A DNA stretch of 38,611 nucleotides from Micromonospora sp. CB01531 (GCF_001905095.1 NZ_LWLS01000113.1:1-38611), one strand, 5' to 3'. Positions 23,846 through 32,651 are shown, numbered from the stretch's first letter. The notes: generated by a model not told the origin, from the letters alone. Numbers and translations are program-made.

Positions 23846-26641
23846 TCAGTCGACGTCGGTGCCGGGCAGGGCTGCGCCCGGCACGTCCTTCGGCAGGTAG
23901 ATCTTGGCGTCACCCGGGTAGGGCAGGTCCCAGTTGTGGGCGCCGTACCACGTGTACCGGTTCATCAGCTCCGGGTTCGCGTAGTCGGCCTGCGCCCACT
24001 TGCCGGTGAGGCGCTGCTTCGAGGCCCACTTGTCCCACGCCTCAGAGTAGGAGACGAAGCTCGTCGGGACGGGGCCCTGGAGGGCGGCCGCGTTGGCGCC
24101 GGTCGGCGTGTCGAGGCCGCACGCGGGCGCGGTCTTGATGTTCTCGGTCAGCGAGATGTTGTTGGCCTTCGCGGTGTACGGCGTGAGGTCGGCCTTGGGC
24201 GTGAAGGCGCCGTACATCGGGGTGGCCGCGGCGACCTTCTGGTTGAGCGGCTCCGCACCCAGGATCTGCTCGATGGTGCGGACCATGTTGATCTGGGAGT
24301 AGTAGGTCGAGACCGTCTTGCCGTGGACGGCGTACGGGCTGATGACCTGGATCGGGGCCCGGTGGCCGTCGACGTGGTCAGGGCCGGCCTGGCTGTCGTC
24401 CTCGACCACGAAGATCGCGGAGTCCTTCCAGTACGGGCTGTGCGAGATCGTCTCGACGATCTTGCCCAGCGCGAGGTCGCCACCGGCGACGTTCGACCGC
24501 TGGGACACCGGACCACCGGTGTGGTCGTCGGAGAGCCACACCATGTTGAACTCGGCCGGACCGTTCTTCTGGAAGTCGTCCTTCCAGATCTGGTAGCGGT
24601 ACAGGTCGGGGATCTGCATGTCGAACGGGGGTGCGGTCGGCACGGTGATGTTGTTGAGCGAGGGGATCGGCGAGCCGTAGTTGCCCTTGAGCGCGGGGCT
24701 GGTCAGCTGCGCCGGGTCGCCGCCCTGGTCGACGTTCTGCGCGGCGCAGTAGTACTGCTGCCAGGTCGAGCCGGCCGGCTTGCCGCTGGAGGAGTAGACG
24801 AACTCGCCGAAGTTCTTGGCGGTGTGGCCGGCGGCCATGACGGCGGTCCACAGGAAGCCCGAGCGCTGGTGGCCCAGCACGTCCTCCTGGGTGTCGTAGC
24901 TGCGGACGTACTCGCCGGCGCTGGACTCGGTGTACTCCGGGTTGTCACCCTGCATGATCCAGTTGTGACCCTCGGCGGAGTTGGTGCCGACGTCGTAGGT
25001 GTTGTCGTAGAGACCGAACTGCCGCGAGAGCGCGTGGATGTTGGGCGTGACCTGCTCGCCGAACTGGGCCAGCGACGGGTCGCCGTTGCCCTCGGGCATG
25101 TCGCCGTGGATCTGGTCGTAGGTGCGGTTCTCCTTGACCAGCATGAAGACGTGCTTGATGGGCGAGGGGTCGCCGATGCGCCGGGGCACGGGCAGTGGCG
25201 CCACGTTGCTGCCGCGGACGGCGCGCTTGACGTCGCTGTCCGCGCCGCCCCAGCCGTTCTGCTTGAAGACCTGCGGGGTGTAGGTGTCCCTGATCTCGCT
25301 GTCGGAGGGGAGGGTGAAGCGGGTCAGCGAGGCGGTCGTGGCGTGGGTGCCGTGACCGGTCGCCGGGGTGGTGCCGAAGCCCTGGTTGTAGGTGATGGCC
25401 GGGCCCCGGGCGTCGATGCCGCGACGGTTGGCCACGACGATCTGGTCGCCGACCGAGAAGACGTCCTCGGGGTAGTAGTCGGTCGGGACGAGGCCGACGT
25501 AGCTGACCGGGTCGAGCGCGCTCTCGCCGAGCTTGTAGACGGCGATCGCGTTGACGCGGCCGAGGCTGACCAGCAGACGGCCGTTGTGCACGGCGATCGC
25601 GTCGGGCTCGTAGCCGACCGTCGAGCTCTGCCAGGGCTTGGTCTCGATCGTCTGGACGACCTTGTCCATGCTGGTGTCGACCACCGAGATGGTGTCGTCG
25701 TTGGTGTTGGCCACGTAGAGCGCGCTGCCCTCGAGGTGCATGTCGGTCGGGTGGAGACCGACCTCGATCTGGCCGATGGGCGCCGCGGCGTTGGCCGTGT
25801 CGATGACGCTGAGGACACCGGTGGTCGAGGTGCCGAGCACCGGGTCCGCCGGGACGTTGGTGCCGTAGGACTTGATGGTGTCCTCACCCGGCTGGGCCAG
25901 GCGGCCACCCTCGTCGCTGACGTAGAGCTTGGTGCCGACGAACTTCAGCTGGCGCGGCGCGATGCCGACGGGGTAGGTCGCCTTGATGGTGCCGGCGACC
26001 GGGTCGATCGCGACGACGGTGTTCTGGCCGTTGACGGCGGCGTACAGCGTGCTGCCGTCGGGCGAGAACGTCATGCCGGCGGTGAGCGCCTGACGGGTGG
26101 GGCTGGTCAGGTTGGGGATGGCGATCTTGGTGCCGGCCGCCAGGGTGCCGTCGGCGTTGACCGGGAACCGGGTGATGCCGGTCGCGTTCGGCATGAAGAG
26201 GAACTTGCCGTCGGGGGAGTAGAGCGGGCTCTCCTGGCCGACGGTGTTGTCGGAGGGACGCAGGTTGGCGCCTGAGGCGGTGCCCGCGCGGAAGATCAGC
26301 TGGTAGGTCTCCAGGTCGAAGATCTGCAGCGAGATCGACCGGTCGTTGGCGGTCGCGGCCAGGAAGCGGCCGTCGGGGCTCAGGGTGGAGCCCATGAACT
26401 TGCCGTAGTTGGTCACGAGCCGCTCACCGAGCGGCTTGATGATCTGGTTGGAGGAGACCTGCAGGCCGTCGGTGTACTCCTCGCCGACCAGGTTCTCACC
26501 GAAACCCATGGTGGAACCGTAGGCAACACCACCCGTGACCGTGACCGCGAGGGCCACGCCGCCGGCCACGAGGCCGGTGGGCAACGAGCGCAGGAGGCGA
26601 CGACGAGGCCGCTTCACGACGCGGTTGCGCCTTACATTCAT
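23846..26641 (-). CDS. Secreted YncE-like beta-propeller / alkaline-phosphatase-family phosphoesterase
   Basis: A 931-residue bifunctional protein. A basic N-terminus (NVRRNRVVKRPRRRLLRSL) and a hydrophobic stretch (GLVAGGVALAVTVTGG) form a signal peptide or anchor, placing the rest outside the cell. Residues about 60-430 are a YncE-type propeller with repeated blades (TLSPDGRFLAATANDRSISL, DTSMDKVVQTIETKPW). Residues about 480-900 are a phosphoesterase of the alkaline-phosphatase superfamily: KHVFMLVKENRTYDQIHGDM, NSAEGHNWIMQGDNPEY, and VEDDSQAGPDHVDGHRAPIQ near the metal site. ATG at 26641 is preferred because GGGGAA lies upstream and basic signal residues follow. It begins 11 bases after the permease stop, making it the third gene of an ABC operon. 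The substrate is unknown. Confidence 0.88.
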   Translation of the reverse strand: MNVRRNRVVKRPRRRLLRSLPTGLVAGGVALAVTVTGGVAYGSTMGFGENLVGEEYTDGLQVSSNQIIKPLGERLVTNYGKFMGSTLSPDGRFLAATANDRSISLQIFDLETYQLIFRAGTASGANLRPSDNTVGQESPLYSPDGKFLFMPNATGITRFPVNADGTLAAGTKIAIPNLTSPTRQALTAGMTFSPDGSTLYAAVNGQNTVVAIDPVAGTIKATYPVGIAPRQLKFVGTKLYVSDEGGRLAQPGEDTIKSYGTNVPADPVLGTSTTGVLSVIDTANAAAPIGQIEVGLHPTDMHLEGSALYVANTNDDTISVVDTSMDKVVQTIETKPWQSSTVGYEPDAIAVHNGRLLVSLGRVNAIAVYKLGESALDPVSYVGLVPTDYYPEDVFSVGDQIVVANRRGIDARGPAITYNQGFGTTPATGHGTHATTASLTRFTLPSDSEIRDTYTPQVFKQNGWGGADSDVKRAVRGSNVAPLPVPRRIGDPSPIKHVFMLVKENRTYDQIHGDMPEGNGDPSLAQFGEQVTPNIHALSRQFGLYDNTYDVGTNSAEGHNWIMQGDNPEYTESSAGEYVRSYDTQEDVLGHQRSGFLWTAVMAAGHTAKNFGEFVYSSSGKPAGSTWQQYYCAAQNVDQGGDPAQLTSPALKGNYGSPIPSLNNITVPTAPPFDMQIPDLYRYQIWKDDFQKNGPAEFNMVWLSDDHTGGPVSQRSNVAGGDLALGKIVETISHSPYWKDSAIFVVEDDSQAGPDHVDGHRAPIQVISPYAVHGKTVSTYYSQINMVRTIEQILGAEPLNQKVAAATPMYGAFTPKADLTPYTAKANNISLTENIKTAPACGLDTPTGANAAALQGPVPTSFVSYSEAWDKWASKQRLTGKWAQADYANPELMNRYTWYGAHNWDLPYPGDAKIYLPKDVPGAALPGTDVD

Positions 26642-26652
26642 CTGGTTCCCCT

Positions 26653-28008
26653 TCACTTTGTAGTTGCCAGCAGGTCGACGACTCCGTCGAACTGCCACAG
26701 CGGGTTCGGTCGGTCACCCAGGGGGGTGGCGACCTGGAAGAACCCGTTGACCTCCTTCGGCCCGTCGCCGTCGGCGACGTACCGTCCGTCCGCGGTAACA
26801 TCGAGCTGGTAGATCGCGTTGCCGGTCGCGGTCGCACCAGGGAGGGTCCACGTCACGACGCAGCGCCAGTCGGCGCCCGGACCGTGGTCCTCGACGCGCT
26901 CCCCGGCCTTGTCGCACTTGGCCGTGGCGTGGAGCTGCTCCTCGGTGACCGCCTGCCGGTTGAGCTGCTCGGTCTGCAGGACGTACAGGTGCGAGAACGA
27001 CGTCGCCAGCGAGGCCTCGAGCTTGGGCCGCTCGATGCCCGTGCCGTTGGCACCCGTGGTCACGGCGACGACCACGGTCGTGACTGCGGCCAGGCCCGCC
27101 AGCGGGGCCAGACCCGCGACCAGGAAGCGGCGGCCCATGCCGTCGTAGGCCAGGTCGGTGAAGTCGCGACGCACGAAGAGCCGGTAGGCGAGGTAGGTGG
27201 CCAGGGCCGTCCAGGCCAGGCTGACGGCGAGCCCGATCCACAGCGACCCGAGCTGACCTGGGGCCGTGAAGAGGCCGCGGTGGGTAATGAAGGCGTTCAT
27301 CGGCGTCGCCACCCGGAGCGCCACCGGGACCGGCATCAGCTGGACACCTTCGAGGATGAGCGCGATGATCACCGGCATCAGTAGGCCCAGTGGGGAGCGC
27401 CCCAGCGCGACCGACCCGAGCAGGCCGACCGCGGAGAAGGCGAGCGTGGGCGGGACGATGGTCAGCCAGCCGAGGAGGACCGTCCGGGTGAGCTCACCGG
27501 AGTCCATGATGTGCCCGTCCAGTCCCGGCATCGGCTGGGTGCCGAGCGCCAGCAGGCCGCCGGCCAGCGACGACACGAGGAGTGCGGCGAGAAGCGCCAG
27601 GGTGACGGTGAGCGCGGCCATCGCCTTGGACACGAAGATCCGGCGCGGCGAGCGCACCGCGACCATCAGGTGCCGCCACGTGCCGAGCCGGTCCTCGACG
27701 GCGAAGACGTCACCGGCCACGAGACAGGTGAGCAGGGGCAGCACCAACGTGCCCATGACGTCGAGGATGACCAGGGAGCCGGCCCAGCCGGACTGGTTCA
27801 TCCAGCGGCCGTAGACCGCGTCGGCGGGAAGGGAGGTCTGCTGGCTGATCACCGCCGTGTAGATGGCCGGGGCGAGCAGGCACGCCAGGAAGACCAGCCG
27901 GACGCGCCACTGCGAGACAAGCTTGACCAGCTCGAACGTGTAGCAGCGGCTCACCGCCACGGGCTGTGGCTGCGTGCGGACGGGGGCATCGACGATGGCC
28001 GCGGTCAT
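26653..28008 (-). CDS. ABC transporter permease with extracytoplasmic C-terminal domain
   Basis: A 451-residue membrane protein. Residues about 30-310 contain six or so hydrophobic helices of the ABC-2 type (LVFLACLLAPAIYTAVIS, VILDVMGTLVLPLLTCLVAG, LLGWLTIVPPTLAFSAVGLL). A coupling region FAVEDRLGTWRHLMVAVRSP is also visible. The last 130 residues are soluble (TEQLNRQAVTEEQLHATAKC, then WRCVVTWTLPGA and YQLDVTADGRYVAD) with two Cys. After the final helix they probably lie outside the membrane, an unusual addition for such permeases. Its ATG overlaps the ATPase stop by 4 bases (ATGA). It is the second gene of the three-gene operon and is intact. Confidence 0.82.
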   Translation of the reverse strand: MTAAIVDAPVRTQPQPVAVSRCYTFELVKLVSQWRVRLVFLACLLAPAIYTAVISQQTSLPADAVYGRWMNQSGWAGSLVILDVMGTLVLPLLTCLVAGDVFAVEDRLGTWRHLMVAVRSPRRIFVSKAMAALTVTLALLAALLVSSLAGGLLALGTQPMPGLDGHIMDSGELTRTVLLGWLTIVPPTLAFSAVGLLGSVALGRSPLGLLMPVIIALILEGVQLMPVPVALRVATPMNAFITHRGLFTAPGQLGSLWIGLAVSLAWTALATYLAYRLFVRRDFTDLAYDGMGRRFLVAGLAPLAGLAAVTTVVVAVTTGANGTGIERPKLEASLATSFSHLYVLQTEQLNRQAVTEEQLHATAKCDKAGERVEDHGPGADWRCVVTWTLPGATATGNAIYQLDVTADGRYVADGDGPKEVNGFFQVATPLGDRPNPLWQFDGVVDLLATTK

Positions 28009-29012
28009 CGGGAGGTCTCCTGGAGGTCGGGGGTGGAGGCAGGGCTGATGTCGGCGTCTGGGCCGGGGTCGGTGTCGGCGCCGGCGCCGGTGAGCGCCAG
28101 GAAAGCGGCCTCCAGAGGGGGCACGACGGGGCCGAGCTCGCGGATCGCGATGCCCGCGCCGACGAGCCGGGCAACCAGGTCGTCGAGGGCCGGCTCCGGG
28201 CCCCGCACGACGACCGACTGGTCGTCGTACTGCGACTGCGACTTCCGGCCCGCGACCTGGCTCAGGCCCGGGATGTCGTCGGCGAGCCGGCGTGCGCCGT
28301 CGGCGTCGGTCGTGACGAGCCGGTAGTCGAGCTCGCCGCTCTCCGTGGCCAGCTTGTGCACCGGGCCCGAGAAGACGACCCGGCCGGTGGACAGCAGGGT
28401 GACGTCGTCACAGAGCGCCGCGAGGTCGTCCATGCGGTGGCTGGAGAGGACCACGGTGCCGCCGGCCTCGGCGAGGTCGGTGAGGACCTGGTGGACCTGT
28501 CGCTTGCCGGCGGGGTCGAGGCCGTTGGCCGGCTCGTCGAGGACCAGCAGACGCGGCTCGCCGAGCAGGGCGGCGGCCAGCCCGAGGCGCTGCCGCATGC
28601 CGAGCGAGAAGCCGCGGACGCTGTCACCCGCCACCTCGGTGAGCCCGACCCGGTCGAGCAGCTCGTCGACGTCGGCGGAGCGGCCGGCACCGCTCCGCAG
28701 GGAGACCAGGGCCGCAAGGTTCTGGCGTGCCGTCAGCTCGGGATACAGACCGGGGCCGTCCACGAAGCCCGTGACGCCGCCGGGCACCGACAGGATGCGC
28801 CCGACCGGTGAGCCGAGGATCTCCAGTGAGCCGCCGTCGGCCACCGCCAGGCCCAGCAGCATGCCCAGGAGAGTGGTTTTGCCGGCGCCGTTGGGCCCGA
28901 CGAGCCCGTGGATCTGCCCCTCGGGGAGGTCGAGATCGACCCCGTCGAGGGCGATGACGTCGCCGAAGGTCTTGGTGATGCCGCGCGCACGAACGGCAGC
29001 AGCTGGTTGCAT
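28005..29012 (-). CDS. ABC transporter ATP-binding protein
   Basis: A 335-residue ATPase that drives the adjacent permease. Walker A is GPNGAGKTT (about residues 39-47), signature FSLGMRQRLGLA, Walker B LLVLDEPANGLDP, and the H-loop serine/histidine SSHRMDD. After the nucleotide-binding domain (to about residue 220) is a C-terminal regulatory extension ending in an acidic Pro-rich tail. ATG at 29012 (MQPAAAVRARGITKTFGDVI) was chosen because homology starts there; a long upstream extension to 29207 is not protein-like. TTGGCA about 65 bases upstream may belong to the promoter. It is first in the operon with the permease and the secreted phosphoesterase. Confidence 0.9.
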   Translation of the reverse strand: MQPAAAVRARGITKTFGDVIALDGVDLDLPEGQIHGLVGPNGAGKTTLLGMLLGLAVADGGSLEILGSPVGRILSVPGGVTGFVDGPGLYPELTARQNLAALVSLRSGAGRSADVDELLDRVGLTEVAGDSVRGFSLGMRQRLGLAAALLGEPRLLVLDEPANGLDPAGKRQVHQVLTDLAEAGGTVVLSSHRMDDLAALCDDVTLLSTGRVVFSGPVHKLATESGELDYRLVTTDADGARRLADDIPGLSQVAGRKSQSQYDDQSVVVRGPEPALDDLVARLVGAGIAIRELGPVVPPLEAAFLALTGAGADTDPGPDADISPASTPDLQETSR

Positions 29013-29359
29013 CGGGGTCTCGTCCCATCCGGCCGCGAGCAGCCAAAAACAGTTGCCAACTCCAACTTCCTTCGACGGCGAACCTAAGGAGTCCAGACGA
29101 CTTGACCCGATCGATTTGCTGAACGTATTGCAAACGTCCAACCAAACGCCTAGGAGGTCGCGCAAATAGGTCAGACGGGCTGCCCGACATCGATGCGAGC
29201 AGGTCATCGAGTGTCTCCCGTGGCGGCTGCAGGTCGAGGGTGTGGTTCGCGATGGCCTCCTGCACCCAACATCACCGCTGAAGCACGAGCAGTTCGGCCA
29301 GGTCGTCAGGTCGGGCAGCGATCAGCCTCAGTCCCTCGACGGGCCCGGAAGTGCTGGTG
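29013..29359. other. Intergenic, operon promoter and unknown remnant
   Basis: The left part should hold the ABC operon promoter on the reverse strand (TTGGCAACTG near 29060; TTTGC and GCAAA arms near 29118-29137). At 29165-29263 the reverse strand reads a protein-like piece (VQEAIANHTLDLQPPRETLD then DLLASMSGSPSDLFA) with a GTG start. I cannot assign it to a family. Confidence 0.35.
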
Positions 29360-29724
29360 TCTTTTCCGGCGCCTGCTGATAGCGCTGCCGGCACGGCTCG
29401 GCCGGGACCTGGCCCGCGACTCGGGGCTGTCACCGGCGGACTACGAGGTGCTGAGCACCCTGTCGGAGAAGCCAAACCGTAGGTGGGCGCTCAAGGACCT
29501 CGCCGCCAAGATGGAGCGGTCGCGCAGCCGGCTGTCCCACCACGCGGCCCCGCATGCAGGGCCGGGGACTCATCGACAAGGAGCCCGATCCGCAGGACGC
29601 GCGGGGCTGCATCCTGCACCTGACCGACGACGGCTTCAGGATGCTGGAGGAAGCCGACCCGCACCATGTCGTCTCCGTAGGCGCCTGCTCGGTATGGCTT
29701 GCCCGGACGGTTCCGGCCGGGTGA
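29360..29724 (+). pseudogene. MarR-family regulator remnant
   Basis: The forward strand carries most of a MarR winged-helix repressor: LLIALPARLGRDLARDSGLS, PADYEVLSTLSEKPNRRWAL and KDLAAKMERSRSRLSHHAA. A frame change near 29548 follows, after which RMQGRGLIDKEPDPQDARGC and ILHLTDDGFRMLEEADPHHV continue to a TGA at 29722-29724. The recognition helix and wing are recognisable. The N-terminus before residue about 20 is lost, and the C-terminal dimerisation helix is replaced by sequence running into the AbrB-like gene. It was interrupted by arrival of the second integrase module. Confidence 0.7.
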
Positions 29725-30023
29725 CCGGACGCGGGCTGCTGCGCGCGCTGGGCTGGGACCCGGGCCACCGCATCAGCATCGATCCGCGCGCCGGGATGTT
29801 GGTCGTCGCCTCGGCGCTGGCCGGGCCGTATGTGGTGGGCAGTCGGGGGGAGTTGCCGCTGCCGACCAGCGCACGGCGGATGTGCGCCATCGTGCCGGGG
29901 CAGCCGCTGCTGCTTGCCGCCCTGGTCGCCCATGACCTGCTGGTGATCCACCCGGCCAGTACCGTCGCGCGGCTGCTGGCCGACCTGCACGCCCAGGTGA
30001 TCGGAGGCCGTGGCGACAGCTGA
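29694..30023 (+). CDS. Second AbrB/SpoVT-like protein (partial paralogue)
   Basis: A 109-residue protein matching the globular part of the protein at 9530-10018: SGRVTGRGLLRALGWDPGHR, AGPYVVGSRGELPLPTSARR and ATSFV-free C-terminus GQPLLLAALVAHDLLVIHPA. By eye the two are a little over half identical, so they are separate acquisitions rather than a fresh duplication. The Pro-rich N-terminal tail is missing because the gene abuts the MarR remnant. The start ATG at 29694 lacks a good Shine-Dalgarno. It ends right at the decayed integrase frame, repeating the gene order of the first module. Expression is uncertain. Confidence 0.55.
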   Translation: MACPDGSGRVTGRGLLRALGWDPGHRISIDPRAGMLVVASALAGPYVVGSRGELPLPTSARRMCAIVPGQPLLLAALVAHDLLVIHPASTVARLLADLHAQVIGGRGDS

Positions 30024-30706
30024 TCGCCCGCGTCGCCGCCGCCCGGCAACTGCTGGCCCACCTCGGCGTCACCCTCGCCGATCTGCAGGCCGACCCCGGC
30101 CCGAGCCTGCCGACCCTCGCTGAGTACCTGCCCCACGTCATCGCGGCGGCCGGGTCGGGCGCCCGTCGCACCTACGGGACCTACTGGAACCGCATGGCCG
30201 CCGCCTGGGGCGACCTCCCGTTGGATGCCATCGCGGCCAGCGACATCGAGGCCATGCAACGACAGATAGCCGCGACGGCCCGGTCACGGCGTAACAGCCG
30301 CAGCGGCCGCCACACCGGTGAACACGTCATCGCCGCGGCCCGCGCCGTCTACAACCGGGCTATCGCCGACGGGTTCATCGACGCCGCAGCCAGCCCTGCC
30401 CATCGGGTGGTTAAGCCCCGCCGGCTACCGAGCACTCGCCGCGCCCTGACCCCCGACGAACTGGAGGAGATCAACCTTGCGGCTCGTACCAGTGGAAACG
30501 ACGTCCTCCTCGACGCGCTGCTGCTGTGGCTGCACACCGAGACCGTCTGCCGCCGCGGCGGCGCGCTCGGGCTACGGCTGGCCGACCTGGACACCGACCG
30601 CGGGCTCCTGCGGCTGACTGAGAATGACCAGGGCTGGGATGCCCGTCAGCTTCGCCGAGGTGGCCCGGGTCTGGCGATCCTGGGGCCTGCAGCCGCATCG
30701 CGTTGA
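30020..30706 (+). pseudogene. Tyrosine recombinase, decayed second copy
   Basis: The frame encodes the N-terminal core-binding domain and the first catalytic arginine region of an integrase related to the one at 10008-11102: LPTLAEYLPHVIAAAGSGAR, RSRRNSRSGRHTGEHVIAAA, RALTPDELEEINLAARTSGN and TETVCRRGGALGLRL. No ATG or GTG start lies in frame before 30194, so the start is lost or the gene slipped. Similarity stops at LRLTEND (the TEK lysine is replaced), where an IS630 fragment begins. The HxxR, His and Tyr residues are absent, so it cannot recombine DNA. Confidence 0.75.
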
Positions 30707-30794
30707 GACGTTCAAGTTCTCCACGGACCCGCAGCTGGAAGCCAAGATTCGCGATGTGGCCGGTCGCACCGACAATCCACAAACGATCTCATGA
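30639..30794 (+). pseudogene. IS630-family transposase fragment
   Basis: A 51-residue frame reads MPVSFAEVARVWRSWGLQPH then RVETFKFSTDPQLEAKIRDV. This is the segment linking the helix-turn-helix and the DDE domain of actinobacterial IS630 transposases. It then departs into RTDNPQTIS and stops. Both the first HTH and the catalytic domain are missing. The piece truncates the second integrase and records an IS630 insertion followed by deletion. Confidence 0.62.
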
Positions 30795-30962
30795 CGCTCC
30801 TGATGGGGTTTGCCTGCCTATCAAGGCAAGCCGAGATGAAGACCGAGGCTAAGGGGGGTCGCCTTCGCACGTGCTCATGCGTGTGCTGGCGGTGGCTACG
30901 TAATCACGCGGCACGGCGGACCGGCGAAGCATGGTGGGGCTCGTGGTTGTAGGGCCTGCGCC

Positions 30963-32090
30963 CTACTGCCGGTACGGGTCGATGATTTCCTTCGGGCGGA
31001 GTGCTGGAGCGGCGAGATCGCGAAGCGCGGGTGAGGCGAGGTAGAACCTGCCTCGGGTCTCGCCGTGCTGGTCGATCATGCCGGCCCGTACCAGTGCGCG
31101 AAGGTCGCGGGTCGCTTGGTCGTCGGTGAGGTTTTCGTCGCGTTGGTAGAGGGTGCGGCGTACTCGGCCGCCGGTAGCGGCGAGGTGTAAGGCGCTGACC
31201 ACCCGTTCGGGCAGTCCGTTGCGCCGTGACCAGGTGTCGAGCAGTTCCCAGAGATGCGCGGCCTGATCAATGCGTTGCCGGACGAGCTGGGCCTGTTGAT
31301 GGTGGGCGCTGAGGCAGAACCGGATCCACTTGCTGGTGTCGTTATCAGGCTGCCAGTGTCGGCCGCCCGCCTCGCCGAGGGCGTCGTAGTAGGCGTATGT
31401 GTTACGGCCGACGCCGAGCCATTCCTCGATCGAGGAGAACTCTGGGGCGAGTACACCGTCGCGGGCGAGTACGAGAGTGTGTAGGCAGCGGGACATTCGG
31501 CCGTTGCCGTCTCGCCAGGGATGAATCTTGACCAGGTTCAGGTGAGCCATTGAGGCCCGTACGAGCAGCGGGGTTTCCGGTTCGCCGTCGGTCAGCCATT
31601 CGATCAGCTCGGAGATCAACGAAGGGACGTCGTCTGCGTCCGGCCCGGTGTAGACCCGTCGGCCGGTGTGTGCCTCATCGATGTGGATGTCTCCGGGCCG
31701 GAAGCGGCCCGGCCACTTGGCAAGGTCATGCCTAAGCATCATGAAGTGAAGCGCGTTGACGAGCATGTGTTGCCAGGTGAACTCGCGCGAGCGGGCGAGC
31801 TGTTGCACGTAGGTCAGGGCGTCCCGGTAGCCGGTGATGACCTCCCAGGTTTGCGGGCTTGTCTCCACCGGTTCGTCTCCGGCGACGGCTGCGGCTGCGT
31901 CGTCCAGGGACACCTGGTAGCCCTCGATCGAATTCGAGCCCTGGATGGCGTGGGCGATCAGGGTGCGTCGGAGTTGTCCTGTCCAGCGGTGCGGCTCAGC
32001 GATCTGGTATCGCAGGTTGTCCCGCATGGTGTCCAGTTCGCCGAGCACGCGCTTGTCGTCATCGGTGAGCACGGGTGTCTGGTACAGCAT
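30963..32090 (-). CDS. Fic family protein (class II) with C-terminal winged helix
   Basis: A 375-residue Fic-domain protein, which typically transfers AMP from ATP to target proteins. The catalytic motif HPWRDGNGR is complete at residues 190-198, with flap sequence VYTGPDADDVPSL before it. The inhibitory helix motif S-x-x-x-E-G occurs at 52-57 (SNSIEG), upstream of the core, which makes it a class II self-inhibited Fic. Residues about 285-375 form a winged-helix module (VVSALHLAATGGRVRRTLYQ, LTDDQATRDLRALVRAGMID), as in Fic/DOC regulators. ATG at 32090 is preferred over TTG at 32105 because a -10 element lies 6 bases before it. It is a lone gene, possibly controlled by itself through a palindromic operator. 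Confidence 0.88.
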   Translation of the reverse strand: MLYQTPVLTDDDKRVLGELDTMRDNLRYQIAEPHRWTGQLRRTLIAHAIQGSNSIEGYQVSLDDAAAAVAGDEPVETSPQTWEVITGYRDALTYVQQLARSREFTWQHMLVNALHFMMLRHDLAKWPGRFRPGDIHIDEAHTGRRVYTGPDADDVPSLISELIEWLTDGEPETPLLVRASMAHLNLVKIHPWRDGNGRMSRCLHTLVLARDGVLAPEFSSIEEWLGVGRNTYAYYDALGEAGGRHWQPDNDTSKWIRFCLSAHHQQAQLVRQRIDQAAHLWELLDTWSRRNGLPERVVSALHLAATGGRVRRTLYQRDENLTDDQATRDLRALVRAGMIDQHGETRGRFYLASPALRDLAAPALRPKEIIDPYRQ

Positions 32091-32096
32091 GCGGCA

Positions 32097-32133
32097 ATCA
32101 TACAATGAAATCGGCGTGGTGCCGAAATCATTG
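32097..32133 (-). promoter_or_regulatory. Leaderless fic promoter with palindromic operator
   Basis: On the reverse strand TATGAT (32102-32097) ends 6 bases before the ATG at 32090, giving a leaderless transcript. Just upstream, 32103-32115 and 32121-32133 form an inverted repeat with 11 of 13 positions paired around a 5-base spacer. The repeat covers the spacer and -35 zone. The winged helix of the Fic protein could bind here. Confidence 0.6.
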
Positions 32134-32156
32134 CGGCATAAGCTCGGAAGCGCTCG

Positions 32157-32651
32157 TCAGATGGGGGTGGGCGGTCGACGTGCCCTTGCCCTGACGGTCG
32201 GCCGAGGTCGAGGGCTTGGACGTCCCCGTCCGCTATGCGACACCGACGTCCCCTGCGATTGTGGCACTGGTCGGTTGCTCGCAGCCGACCAGCGGACCCA
32301 CCAGCCAGAGAAGCATCCCTCAGTCTTCGGCAGTCCAGGCCGCTGGCGTGCCACCAGTACGCTGCGTTCTCCGTTGAGTGTCCCGGCGTCGAGGTCGACG
32401 CCGGCCAACACCTCCACATCCACGCTGTTCCAATGCGCGCCGACCAGCGCGGCCACCATGCCCGCCACCAGATCGGCACACCAACCGACCCGCTGCGCCA
32501 GCACCGCCGCAGGCAGCACCTCGCCGGTCTCCTCGTCCACACCGGTGCGCAGCAAGGCGCGGGCGCACGCGGTGCGAGAGGCCTCACCCTCGGCCAGCCG
32601 CAGCTTCCCGCTCACCGGCTCAACGACCCACCATCGATCGGGCAGAACCAT
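32157..32651 (-). CDS. Hypothetical protein, 164 aa
   Basis: ATG at 32651 starts MVLPDRWWVVEPVSGKLRLA. Residues 1-110 look like real protein, with an acidic helical middle (ACARALLRTGVDEETGEVLP, then AQRVGWCADLVAGMVAALVG and HWNSVDVEVLAGVDLDAGTL). Beyond about residue 110 the translation becomes Arg/Pro/Ser-rich and may be out-of-frame sequence after a lesion. It is in the same direction as fic and ends 24 bases before the fic operator. I do not recognise a family. Confidence 0.42.
   Translation of the reverse strand: MVLPDRWWVVEPVSGKLRLAEGEASRTACARALLRTGVDEETGEVLPAAVLAQRVGWCADLVAGMVAALVGAHWNSVDVEVLAGVDLDAGTLNGERSVLVARQRPGLPKTEGCFSGWWVRWSAASNRPVPQSQGTSVSHSGRGRPSPRPRPTVRARARRPPTPI

Noticed and set aside
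23822..26275. An 817-codon open frame on the plus strand
   Set aside because: It is antisense to the phosphoesterase gene, is extremely Val/Gly/Asp/Arg-rich with no motifs, and is explained by codon bias of the real gene.
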